A stretch of 64,000 nucleotides of DNA from Crambe crambe (taxonomy: Eukaryota > Porifera > Demospongiae > Poecilosclerida > Crambeidae), in contig OZ004584.1 in assembly GCA_963924555.1 (NCBI GenBank), forward strand, positions 4,215,001 through 4,279,000. Reading direction: 5' to 3'. The notes below the pieces were generated by a model, which did no database searches, was not told where the DNA came from, and saw only the letters and a program-made list of their open reading frames with translations. Positions 11,928 through 23,445 of the stretch are shown here, in pieces. Within the stretch, counting starts at the first letter, position 1; each line of letters begins with the position of its first letter. The position numbers and the translations under genes are program-made.

Positions 11928-12335
11928 CTGCCAGTATTATATTTGTACTTACAAAGTGTAAATCTGTGTATATTCTTCATTGTTTTCTTTTCATTCTGTG
12001 AAGTCAGCAAAGTATGTATGTATACCACAATTGTAGAAAGTCAAGCATTGTGCATGTGGGCACACCATCATGAAAAGAATGCTGAGATTTTCCTTGTTTT
12101 TTTTCCTGCACAGTGTAGCTATATTTTTTTGTATAAAACAGTGTAAGATACACAAAGGCACAGAATGTATAGGTGAGGGGTATCTAGCTAGTAACATAGC
12201 TACTATAATTGATACCTTGGCGAAGTTTGTAGATCACCATAGATTATAATATACAGTACGTAACCATGAAGGATTGGAAACAGCTCACGTGCGCCTCGCG
12301 GATCCGGGGCGCGGGTTGCTACGCAATACTCGGAT

Positions 12336-14761
12336 CATAGATACAGAGGTTTTCAGGTTGGTTGACACAAAATTTGCCAACGGTGCATAATTAAATTCGT
12401 GCTCGCTAAAATTAAGAATATTGGATTTGTATGACAGTATATCTTGCTCGCTTGAATTTATCTTGCACATGCGCAAATTCTACTGGTCAACCAACCTGAA
12501 AACCTCTGTATACGTACATATACGTACACAGCTACAGTACAGGAAACAGGTCACGTGCGCCCATAACGACAATACTGACAATCCGTGTAGGCAGCTGTTC
12601 GTGCTAAATTGCCCCAAACAAACAGGGGAGGAGAAGTAGTGTGCCAAATTTCTGCTAAACTATAGCCAATTGGTAAGTTCAAAGAATGCAAAGAGTGGGC
12701 TAGTATAGTGCTAAACAAGCATAGTTCTTAAAAAGGCTGGTTTCTCAAGCGTTAGAGGGTATAATTGCGAGTAACAATGATAGTTCGACTTTGTGGACCT
12801 CTGGAGCTTGGATGTTAAAAGTATAGTCTCTTTTTCCCCACTAATCTGTTAGGTAGTGATCATTTATATATGTACATATGTACTTTTTAAAGGTGCCTGT
12901 AAAAAAATCATGTCGATGTTACTGTTTCTTCAGATTACCCATGGCTGGCTGTCAAGAAAAGCTATAGTAAAGAAGGATACTATAATGTAGCAACTAATAC
13001 TGTCACTTTACACATATTTCCTTTCATGTTATAATAAAAAAATGATAATAACAAGTACTGATAGTGCACTGCTGAACATCCAATTCATCGAGAGATTTGT
13101 TGTGATATACTTGTTTTGAGGGATCAAGATGAAGAGTAAAGCTGCCCCAGTGTATCCTTTCCTGCCCCTGATACAAGGAGGTATCTCATCTCCTCATATA
13201 AGAATAACAACATAGTGAAATGGCTTCTTAAACCATCAATGGCAAATGGGATGCCATCTCCAGCCCTGCACAAAATTAAAACTACTTGAGTACATATGGT
13301 CAACTAGTATCTTTCATTTTATACCAAAAGTAAGGCAGCTAGACTTCTATTTTAGTAGTAGGAGTGCCACAAAACTTTTCAGTCACCTGTTTCCACGTTT
13401 TTCTTCCATAGCAACAGTAAATAGACTAAACTGACATGATAAACTACTACAGCTATAGGTCATTGAGCCTTTTCACTTATAATCATAATTATTGCTGCGC
13501 TAAATACCTTGCCTTTCACCCTCTTTCTTATTTTGTGTAAGATTTCTCTGTTCGCCAGGTACTAGGTACCTACACGGATGGTCTATAAATTCTACGCGCG
13601 CATGCCCTGTTTCCAATCCTGTGTACGTAGTCTAGTCATAGATATAAGAGGTTTACGGGATTGGAAACGGATCACGTGCTCTCGTTAGCAACTAACAACC
13701 GAGGCGCGTTGACAGCTGAATGACATAGCACTTTTGTCAAAGTTGCTGTTCTGACAAGATCCGTGAGGTAAGACTTATGCCAATGATACTATAATACACT
13801 AGGGCATAGATTTACTGTATGAAATAAATTTTAGCTCAGATTTTCAAGTTTAATCCTACAAATACTACTGTAGTGGTTAATGGGACTATAATCCCTCTCA
13901 CGCTTGATAGAATCAATTGCTGTTGCCCATTTTCTGATCAAAAGGCATGTAAACTTTAGCTACATGGAATAGTAATGTTAGTTTTTGTATTAGCTGACAT
14001 ATATTGTCTCTAGCATTTGCAAGTGGTGTTAAAACTGTAATCCCTCTCCCAAGAAATAGATTAACAATATTGCAACTGTATTAGTTATTTCAGGGAAAGG
14101 ATAGAACAGTAAATGGAATTGGTGCATTCGTTTTCTATACAATAGTCATCCTATGGAGATGGCAAGCTTACTATATTTCCCCCCTAATATCCATAGGGTC
14201 CACAGGACAGCTGACTGAGCCGAATTCTTGAGGTGGATGGTGTCAAAATCCAACAGCCAAAAGCTGGAAGTATTGCAATAATGCTGATGAGGGAGAACTG
14301 AGCAGAAACTGGCGGATAACTTTGGGGCAAAATTATCTAGCTATAATAATGATGAATTTATGTCTAATTTTAATACCAAAAGTCATTCTGGCCTTTCTTT
14401 CAAATGAATCACATAAAATTAATGTATAATGAGCAATGATAGGTACTCATAGTTATAATTACAAGGAAAAAAGTTATGAATAATTAATAACTTCCTTCCT
14501 CAGACTCTCCAACTTCAACTCTCTGACTCTTCACTTCTTCAATACCTTCCCCATAGCTTACTTGTACTATTCTGTGAGCTGTAGGGGCAGAACATCACTT
14601 TAACTGCCTTGAAAGGAGTGAATATTGATCTCCTTTCACGGCCATTAATATAATTAATGCTGCATGCGCGTGCGCATCTGTCAACGCGCCTCGGTTGTGC
14701 AGTTCATTGGGCGTTTCCAATCCCGTAAAACCTCTTATATCTATGGTCTAGTATATCTATG
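12336..14761. mobile_element. Composite CATAG-family element with nested insertion
   Basis: Starts CATAGATACAGAGG and ends TATATCTATG, flanked by exact 7-bp repeats ctcggat at 12329-12335 and 14762-14768. It contains a complete second element (13637-14745). A short inverted pair lies at its left side: ATACAGAGGTTTTCAGGTTGG near 12341 and its complement near 12495-12515, suggesting that a small hairpin element was itself interrupted. Outer terminal similarity is limited to about 8 bp, so the boundaries rest mainly on the flanking duplication. Confidence 0.55.
13637..14745. mobile_element. Non-autonomous CATAG-family transposon, copy A, 1109 bp
   Basis: Terminal inverted repeats start CATAGATATAAGAGGTTTTACGG (one T missing on the left) and continue through GGATTGGAAACG and GAGGCGCGTTGACA blocks. 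The exact 7-bp direct repeat gtctagt flanks it (13630-13636 and 14746-14752). The body has no long open frame. The whole sequence recurs in reverse orientation at 16281-17389 with few differences, so both are recent insertions. Confidence 0.93.
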
Positions 14762-14768
14762 CTCGGAT

Positions 14769-15853
14769 TTAGAAGAGGTAGATGTCTTTGTGAGCGAGTT
14801 TCGGTAAGCAAAAAAGCATGGTAATGTTTTGAACTATTTTATAGCATTTTATAGTTATATTATTATGATGCCTTCTATCGTGAAATTAGTAGATCAACTA
14901 AGAAATTATAACCGCAATAGTGTCCATAATGTACCAAAAAAGATTTGTGCAGCTTTCACACTCCTGTGTTGCAGTAATATATTCTTCTATAAAGCAGAAG
15001 TTTACATGTACACACATGATATGGCATGGATCATTTTCATCAATAGCAATATCTGTATAAAATAATAAGCCATCAATGACATTTAGAGGCATAAACTTTG
15101 TCAGGCTTTCAAGTGTTTTTGATAAACTTTATGATGAAGCTGTAACTGCAAACTCACAGCTAAAGCATGATCATATAATATGATGAACACTTTCTTCTCA
15201 TAGTTTGCTATCAGAATGGAGTTTTTGTGCTCCAAACATCAACACTGTAGTTTATAGTTATAGCTGTATAGCTAGGTTTATTGTATGTTTTTAAAGGGAT
15301 GTCTAGAGTGAAAAAGACCAGCTTGAGATGATGAAGAAACTGAAAATGAAATCACTCCTCTTGCACTGAGGCCTGGCAAACAGAATTAAGTAGCTAGATG
15401 TTATAGTTAGCTATAGTTTGACATTCAATCAACATTATCCATAATAATTATTATGTTTATTTTTTATGATCATCAGTTACACTCTAAGTAGCTAGCTAGC
15501 TACATAATTGTATAGTTTGACATTCAATCAACATTATCCAGTTCATTTTTTATGATCCTTTTTGTTGACGAGTAATTTCTTGTCCCTTTCATCTTCTGGA
15601 CAGGCAATCAATCCATCTGCTGGCAAATGCATTAATGAACAAGTCTGTCAGAAGGACTGTACCTCTTTCCTCAGAATTTATAGAAATATCTGAACAGCTG
15701 TCCTCAGCTTCTGCTTCACTGTCTTCTAACAAGTCTAGAATCAAGTCCTCCTTTTTAATATGTGGGAAGATTAATTTTTGTCACTGTGCAATGCTTGTGG
15801 AATGTATCATGGCCTGTGGCATACTTTAAAGCAAGAGAGTTGTATTTATTCAT
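14769..15853. other. Spacer between two transposon copies
   Basis: Contains a direct repeat of about 35 bp (tagtttgacattcaatcaac and following) at 15414 and 15513. A minus-strand open stretch near 15600-15750 is acidic and serine-rich (EDSEAEAEDSCSDIS) and may be a decayed exon. Confidence 0.4.
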
Positions 15854-16195
15854 CTTCTCTTTATTTCTTCAATGAGAAATTTCTTAAACACCATTTTTGT
15901 GAGTCGGGGAAACTTCTGTTCCAGTGGCTTCAATTGTAATAAGATCTTTCCACTTTTTATAGATGTTCTTGAATGGAAGAAAGTACCCCACATCCTCTCT
16001 CTCTCCTTTTGCTTCACTTTACCACTGCCCAATATTAATCTACTAGGATCATCTGGAAAAAATATATATTAACAAGCTTAATGTACATGCAGGAGAAAAC
16101 TACATTAGCTATACTTATTTCATACCTGCAGTAGAAGCTGATGCACTTTCAGCAGACTCAGAGCTTGTACTAGCAGATTGCACTAACTTCCATTT
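15854..16195 (-). pseudogene. 3' fragment of an unidentified spliced gene
   Basis: Two minus-strand segments join in phase 1: about 16195-16124 (Ser/Ala-rich, ending SASAST, donor gtatga) and 16048-15854 (acceptor tttttccag, beginning DDPSRLILGSGKVKQKERE and ending FLIEEIKRR then TGA). The basic C-terminal stretch resembles a DNA- or protein-binding tail but matches no family I recognise. Upstream the frame is lost before the transposon at 16281, so the 5' part is absent or far away. Gene fragment is more likely than a whole gene. Confidence 0.4.
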
Positions 16196-16280
16196 TATGC
16201 TTGTAATTGCCTAGCGATACGCACGCGCGTTTTGACTCATAGTATGCGCATGCGCATAGAGGTTACGTAGTCGCTTTAGG

Positions 16281-17389
16281 CATAGATATAAGAGGTTTTA
16301 CGGGATTGGAAACGCCCAATGAACTGCACAACCGTGGCGCGTTGACAGATGCGCACGCGCATGCAGCATTAATTATATTAATCGTTGTGAAAAGAGATCA
16401 ATATTCACTCCTTTCAAGGCAGTTAAAGTGATGTTCTGCCCCTACAGCTCACAGAATAGTACAAGTAAGCTAAGGGGAAGGTATTGAAGAAGTGAAGAGT
16501 CAGAGAGTTGAAGTTGGAGAGTCTGAGGAAGGAAGTTATTAATTATTCATAACTTTTTTCCTTGTAATTATAACTATGAGTACCTATCATTGCTCATTAT
16601 ACATTAATTTTATGTGATTCATTTGAAAGAAAGGCCAGAATGACTTTTGGTATTAAAATTAGACATAAATTCATTATTATTATAGCTAGATAATTTTGCC
16701 CCAAAGTTATCCGCCAGTTTCTGCTCAGTTCTCCCTCATCAACATTATTGCAATACTTCCAGCTTTTGGCTGTTGGGTTTTGACACCATCCACCTCAAGA
16801 ATTCGGCTCAGTCAGCTGTCCTGTGGACCCTATGGATATTAGGGGGGAAATATAGTAAGCTTGCCATCTCCATAGGATGACTATTGTATAGAAAACGAAT
16901 GCACCAATTCCATTTACTGTTCTATCCTTTCCCTGAAATAACTAATACAGTTTCAATATTGTTAATCTATTTCTTGGGAGAGGGATTACAGTTTTAACAC
17001 CACTTGCAAATGCTAGAGACAATATATGTCAGCTAATACAAAAACCAACATTACTATTCCATGTAGCTAAAGTTTACATGCCTTTTGATCAGAAAATGGG
17101 CAACAGCAATTGATTCCATCAAGCGTGAGAGGGATTACAGTCCCATTAACCACTACAGTAGTATTTGTAGGAATAAACTTGAAAATCTGAGCTGAAATTT
17201 ATTTCATACAATAAATCTATGCCCTAGTGTATTATAGTATCATTGGCATAAGTCTTACCTCACGGATCTTATCAGAACAGCAACTTTGACAAAAGTGCTA
17301 TGTCATTCAGCTGTCAACGCGCCTCGGTTGTTAGTTGCTAACGAGAGCACGTGATCCGTTTCCAATCCCGTAAACATCTTATATCTATG
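16281..17389. mobile_element. Non-autonomous CATAG-family transposon, copy B, 1109 bp
   Basis: Reverse-complement copy of the element at 13637-14745, the same length. It has its own exact 7-bp duplication ctttagg (16274-16280 and 17390-17396), proving an independent insertion and not an inverted segmental duplication. Visible differences are scattered single bases and small gaps. Confidence 0.93.
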
Positions 17390-17446
17390 CTTTAGGAGAG
17401 TCAAAATGAAAGGGGGAAGCAAAGGATACGTGTAAGAGTGAAATAG

Positions 17447-18530
17447 TTATTCAGCAAAGGGTCCCTCTTCTGTATGAGGGGACAGTTGTGATTCAGCTAT
17501 TGCTCGGTCAATAGGTGGTGACTTTACAGGTTTGCCTGCAGAGGAGCGTGATCCACGAATTGCTTGAATTGTTGATCGTAAAAGTGAGAATGAAAGCGTG
17601 CAGCGGAGCCAACATATTGTGGGGCTATAGGCTTGATTCCATTTATCTGCTAATAGGGAGGCTAGACATTTGTAAGTTGAGGTTGCACTGTGTCCCTAGG
17701 CCACCTGTACAGGACATCACGATTGGCGAAAAGGAGGCATGCTCTATTTCAAAATTCTTTGCTCGTACTCTCTCTTTTTCTTGTTCTCGTGTCTACGGTA
17801 GCATGCTGTGAGGTTGCCATGTCGGTTGGAAGGTGCGAAAGGGTTGATGTCCATATAAGTTTTCTCGAATCTGCCTCCGTTGGTGGCCACGTCCAAACGT
17901 GCCCCATCTTGTGAGTTTGCAGTGGCTCCTGACAGCTGTTCACCGGACAGTGGCTGTAAATGAGGTTCAATGGTTACCTCGTTGCAGATTTCAGATAAAT
18001 GATTAGCTGTGAGGTCTCTAATCTCATTATGGTGCAGTGAAGGGAATCCGCCTTTTGGGCATGATGGAGCATGCATGCTCTATGGAGAACTGGCACCCAC
18101 AGTCACATTTTTCTGGTAGTCTTGTTGGTTGCCAGCCATAGCGTAGGCAAAGTGCATCCCGGAAGGCACTCTTGTGTAGGGTAAAACCGAATTCGGAGAT
18201 CGGTAGAGCTGTTAGCCAGCTCGAGGCCCCCTTTTCCTTGGCTAGAGTCATTGAATGTTGAAGGGCACCCCAGACGTGGTGGCAGGGCCAATAGGTCTCG
18301 TTCGGAATTATTGGGGGGTGGTCTTCCTGTTAAAGCTAGCTGGGATAAACTTTGTATGTATGGTTTGTTCCAGAGGTTGCACAAGGTCTTGAATATCAGG
18401 GATGGTCCGAAAGAGATAGGTCCATTTGAATAGGCCACGAGTGAAGGCGGCGTAAGCAGCATGAGGTTGGTGGTTGCGAATTGGGACAGCTTTTCCAGTT
18501 CACTGCACTATTTCGATGACAAATTGCCGT
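17447..18530 (-). pseudogene. Retroelement polyprotein C-terminal remnant
   Basis: Read on the minus strand and shifting between frames, the region gives consecutive pieces seen downstream of reverse transcriptase in repeats of many marine invertebrates: [94 protein letters not shown], and a final block to a TAA at 17447-17449. The DGARLD block resembles a nuclease-type core, which is inference. At least three frame shifts and the missing reverse transcriptase domain show that it is dead. The exact retroelement clade was not determined. Confidence 0.7.
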
Positions 18531-19136
18531 ATGTCGATATAATATGAGATCATCACCTAAATCGGACGCCGTATTTCAGCTTTATGCAGCTCCACTGAAT
18601 ATAGTAGTAAGAGGTGCGAGTTGAGCTAGCGAGTGGCTCCCCTGCGAATTGAGACAAAAAACATATGTTGGGTGATTGGGTACAATGTGCTAGACGTTTT
18701 CTGTTTCACATTCCACCGTTTCACCACAGATATAGATGCAGAATGATTACTCGAGCTCCACCCATCAAAATCTATGGTCATAACTTCACCTTACCAGTAT
18801 ATAGTAATTATAATGTTACAGTGCTGGCTGCCACCAACTAGAGGCCCAAGGTAGTACCGTAAATAATTTACACTTCAAGTCCCGCTTTAGGGTGCCAGAA
18901 ACCCTGCATGCTGCCATCTATGCAACGATATTGCCACCAAGCCACTACACCATACAGTAAGTCAAGGGGTGGTAGGGTGGGGCTGATAGATAAGGACTGA
19001 AGTAGTCTGGCTGCCTAGTTCTAATCTACTGCGTGGAGATGGGCCAAGTTAATTAGTAGCTGAAGCTACCTGACATGTAATTATGTAGGGACTGTTGGCT
19101 GGATATACAGAACAAAGGTTGATCCCATTTCCATTA
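18531..19136. other. Spacer, no gene seen
   Basis: No open frame with recognisable features, no clear repeat. A CTATG at about 18772-18776 resembles the CATAG-family right end but lacks a partner. Confidence 0.5.
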
Positions 19137-19143
19137 GTTAGCC

Positions 19144-20326
19144 CATAGATATATGACACGGAACAGGATTGGAGACTGATGACATCACGCGCATGAACTA
19201 ATATTTTTCCGCGCGTGCCATCCTTGTTGTCACTGCATCATATATTGTTACCTCGCAACGTTGTTTTCAAATTACTTTGTGGGGGTGTGCCAGACTTTCT
19301 GTCAGGTTTTGAGAATAGATAAGAACATGAAAAAGTGTAGAAAATGCTGCTTTACTGTAATAGCTGGTTTGTGAGAAATTTATGATAAAGACACTTCCTA
19401 GAATAACCTTTTAGAGTTTTAAAATGTAGTAGTTTTGTGGGGGTCCATTTCATAAAATATATAAGTTGACTAAAAGTTATTGGAACCATTTAATAGCTAA
19501 ATCAATACTCTACTGAATTAACAACCAGAATAAGCACAGGTTCTTTAAAGAGTCCTATAAATAGTGGATACATGTAAACTATACACATAATGTAATGAAC
19601 TGTTTGCATGCAGAAATGGGAGGAAGGGACCTCAACTCTACTTTCATGGCAGCAAACAAGGAGAACATAGTGTCACTGATGTAAATGAGACCCCTCCCTA
19701 TCCACCAGATCTGTCCACTGTTCTGAAATATGAAGAAATTGGAGGCCCAGATGTGCATTAGTTCATTAGTCAAACTTATGTATCTGTTGCAAATAATCCT
19801 GGAACTATGTACCTTTGCAATATCCTGGAACTATGATACAACTTCACTAGCTACATGGTGACTCTTGGCGGCCACCCTTGGACTATTGCTTTCGTCAAAG
19901 CTTAGGTCCATTACAAAGGACCAGCTGGCAACTATCATGGCTTCATCCCTATTCATTCAACAACTTCTCTGCACAGGAGACTGCATTTTTTTGCTGGCTT
20001 CCTTCATCACTTGCAGAGGTGGAGGAAGGGGGGGGGGGGCATATTGCCATTGTGAAAAATTTGTGTCCCAGTGGTTCCTCAGCCTCTGACTTGGGAAATT
20101 GCAGCCCTAAACAGCTCCTGACACTCTAAAAAGTATATACTAATCTATTCTCCTGCCTGTGCATACAAGACTTGAGCTTCCCAGCCATTGTGCAGCAAAT
20201 GAAACACTTGCACTATTTTCAATTTTACCGCCACTTGGCGCGCTTGCACACTAGACAACGAGGATGGCAGCACCTCAAGGCTTAATTGGAGAAGTAACCA
20301 ATCCTGTTCAGTGTCATATATCTATG
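19144..20326. mobile_element. Non-autonomous CATAG-family transposon, 1183 bp
   Basis: The left end CATAGATATATGACAC and the adjacent ACAGGATTGG block are mirrored at the right end (CCAATCCTGTTCAGTGTCAT then ATATCTATG). Exact 7-bp direct repeats gttagcc lie at 19137-19143 and 20327-20333. The termini are variants of those at 13637, marking a separate subfamily. Internal open frames are short and overlap on both strands; no transposase is seen. Confidence 0.9.
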
Positions 20327-20333
20327 GTTAGCC

Positions 20334-21199
20334 TCACACAAATGCAGTGATGCCATTGATGACATTTTGTACACTGCACCCAGTCTTCTGTGTATTTGGG
20401 CTTCAAACAAATGTTGGTAGGGCATGTGTCTTTCACTAATAATAGTAAACAAGAATGCACAAGAATGCCAGTAAATAGTATGGTATATGCAGTCTAGCTA
20501 CTAGACCTATGGCCACTATTTATACAGCAAAGTGAGTGTGAAATGAGCAGAATAATGTTATACCTGATGTGCTGATATGTACATCTGCTGGTGCAATTGA
20601 TGACCTGAGAATATTCTTTAGCCTCCTTTGGACCACTGTGCAAAAGTATATATATAACACATGACTGAACATCAGTACATACAGTGCAAAAAGCAGTACA
20701 TTGGCTGTGGTTTCGCAATTCAGATGCAAGTCACTGTAGTTATGTATGTTTGAACAGAAACTGAAGATCAGCTGTATATAGCATAACATGGAGCATTAAT
20801 TTTGTGGTGGTTTCTCTGGTGTCCTCATGCATAATGATGCATTGATGCATGGGGAAGGGGGGGGGGGCTCAATTCTCTTCCTATTCAACATATGTACCCT
20901 GACTCTTTGGCCACAAATTTCTCTTTGTTGTTTGGCCCTTTGACTTGGACGAGTAGATTCCACATTGCCTTGCTTGGTAGGGGTAATATAGCTGTGGTGG
21001 TTACACCTTCCTTGGTAGATCCTGCCTTGCTTTTCTTAGTTGTAGCCTTTCTTTTCCTTGTTGGTGGATCTTACATATTTCTTGGCTACACCTTGCTTAG
21101 TAGTACGGGTGGGTGTTGCAGTAGTTCCTTGTTGAAGTGAGATAGGTCTAGGTAGGGATAACCTTCCACCTTGTTGGGTAGAGGTTAATATTAGACCGG
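20334..21199. other. Spacer with low-complexity stretches
   Basis: No gene recognised. A G run occurs near 20862. From about 20950 to 21130 a degenerate cct-tg-ctt-gg motif recurs, merging into the minisatellite that follows. Confidence 0.45.
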
Positions 21200-21465
21200 C
21201 ATCAGTTGGAGTGAACTTTGCTGGAGTAGTATCTGCTTCTGGACTATATACGTATGCTCAGTTGGAGAGAACTTAGCTGGTATATACCCCTGAACCATGC
21301 TCAGTTGGAGAGAACTTAGCTGGAGTGGTAGATACCCCTGGACCATGCTCAGTTGGAGAGAACTTAGCTGGAGTAGTAGATACCCCTGGATCATGCTCAG
21401 CTGGAGAGAGCTTAGCTGGAGTGCATGCTCAGTTGGAGAGAACTTAGCTGGAGTAGAATGTAGAC
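21200..21465. repeat. Minisatellite, about 54-bp unit with short variant
   Basis: Imperfect tandem copies of a unit containing gctcagttggagagaactta, then gctggagtagtagatacccc, then tggaccat. One copy is shortened near 21421. The open frames across it reflect repeat periodicity, not coding. Confidence 0.85.
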
Positions 21466-22599
21466 TCTTCTATGGAGGTAGCTAGCATCTTGCAAACTGA
21501 TCCTGGCTGATTAAAATACACTCAGACCCTGGGTACCTTTGTTTATGGTATTCATCAATACCTAGCTATGTATACACTATTAATTTTGTGGGCAGGGGCA
21601 GTGGGCTTTTTTAACTTATGAGATTTTAGAACCCTCATGAGATCTTACTTCCAAACTATTGTACAGAACAATCTTTCAGTGGGATACCAAAGAGTGGTGG
21701 AGTGACAATTAACTCGCAGAGTGCATGCTTTGGAGTGGGTAATATCAGTTGTAGAAGAGCGGCCCTGCACTATACAGTGGCTGAATGTATCGATTGATCT
21801 GGATAAAATGAGAGTACTGTAGCTAGACTTCTAAATAATGTCATGCTGATCGAAGGCCTGAGGGCACTCTAAATATTGTCCCAAGGCTATCATTCATTAT
21901 TAGGTCTCCTTCACAAGTGTTTGTATGACACTGTGGTCTGAAATAATTATTTCCCATGCATATGTAGATGTAGATAAGGGGTGGCTTTGGGGGCTAAAAC
22001 CCCCCCCCCCCCCCACATTTTAACAAAATTTTTATTTAAATTGTCCAAATATGCATTCTACTACAGTAACTGTGACGACAAATGAATTCTACATATCTGA
22101 AGCTAAAGGCTACATTATTTTTGGCCTCCTCACTCTGCACATCCACCTCCTGCTGCAGCTATAATATTGGCATGCATACTATAACCCTTAGCCCCCCCCC
22201 CCCCCCCCCCCCCACCCTATCAAAGTTATCTACACCCCTGCGGCATGACAATATGTGTCATTTGGACTCCATGAAAGTGGCACAAAATCCTTTGCCTCTT
22301 TCTCAATCCGTTATGATCAACTTTGGCTTTCTGTGACTAAGGTTATCCCATCTTTAACAATATAAATAACACTGTTTTACCCGGACCCATGACCACTTTG
22401 TATGTATAGGTTATAGATGATCTCCATTTTAGAAATCACAAAGATGAAAAGTGTCGTAGTAAATATGCACCGAGTAAAATGAAAGAACAGGATAAAGAGC
22501 AAGGGATAGTGCTGAGCAGGTATTTGCATGGCTGTCACAATACAAACGTATAATATTATTGTGTGCAATGCCCAAAGGTCACCACTTGTTTTATTTACT
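21466..22599. other. Spacer with poly-C element
   Basis: No gene. C runs of 15 (22000-22014) and 22 (22192-22213) are bracketed by GTAGATAAGGGG at about 21970 and TTATCTACACCCC at about 22226-22238, matching the small element at 9278. Confidence 0.45.
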
Positions 22600-23445
22600 C
22601 ATAATTAATACTGCACAGAATCTGAAGAGGGAGATTCATCTTCTTGAACTATTGAGAATTAGAGCCTCAGATCTTCTTGACTACCCTCCAAAATTTGTAG
22701 CTCACATCAAAGCAGCAACAAATCCACCAAAGCTGCAAGTTAGCGGATTGGACATTGGAGAATTCTACTTTGAACTTCCCACTCCCACTCCCAGTAAGAC
22801 ATCCCATCCATGATGCATGCTATTAGCTACCCCCATGTCAACTAACACTGTAGAGTCTCCATCTCAGTCTGTGGATGATCAGTCAGGGACCTCCCCTTCA
22901 ATTACAGAACCGAGTAAATTCCCATATTCTAAGACTGAACCCATTCAAGGGCACTATACACTCTATTTGGCTTAGTGAAGTGTGTGATCACAGGACCAAT
23001 TTTTTTTTTGGACATAGGAATTTGCTGAAGGTAACCCTATAGCTGTGCCATCTTCAACTTTATCAACTATTGATGACACAACATTAGGTGAGGGTGTTAG
23101 AAAATGTGTATCATGATCATCTGCTAAACTGTGTGATTGCTGTTCAATTCAGGGACTAATGATTTAGGTGATGTGTTTGATGTAGTGGAAACTTTGTCTG
23201 CTAGCTAAGTGGGGAAGTGCTTGCCACTAAACTACGCATTCAGCAACACACTGTTGAGGCCATCCAGAAAAATAACCCAGGGGATGTTGACATTTGCCTC
23301 AATAAAATGTTGGGGCAGTGGCTGAAGCTGAATTATGATTATCAAAAATATGGAAGGCTGGAGAATTATAGCTAAAAGTGTGCAGAGAATGGCTGTTTGA
23401 AGAGATCACCAGAGATCATCCCATAGGTGAGAGTAATATGACTGT
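22600..23445 (+). pseudogene. Decayed death-domain gene
   Basis: Ordered exon-like pieces: 22610-22795 (coiled-coil-like NLKREIHLLELLRIRASDLL, then DYPPKFVAHIKAATNPPK), about 22839-22975 (Ser/Thr-rich linker, stop TAG), a short piece near 23018-23088, 23154-23214 (DLGDVFDVVETLSAS), and 23209-23375, reading GEVLATKLRIQQHTVEAIQK then NNPGDVDICLNKMLGQWLK. The last piece has the death-domain pattern (helix 2-5, D-C-L-ML-WLK). Stop codons at 23213 and after ENYS, and a shifted WLFEEITRDHP tail near 23390, show decay. It is the second such relic in the window (compare 4718). Confidence 0.6.

Noticed and set aside
12239-12335. Possible additional CATAG-family end
   Set aside because: Has CATAGA and GGATTGGAAAC but no matching right end or duplication; may be a truncated copy.
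17515-17914. Plus-strand frames of 98 and 74 residues
   Set aside because: They are shadows of the minus-strand retroelement remnant.
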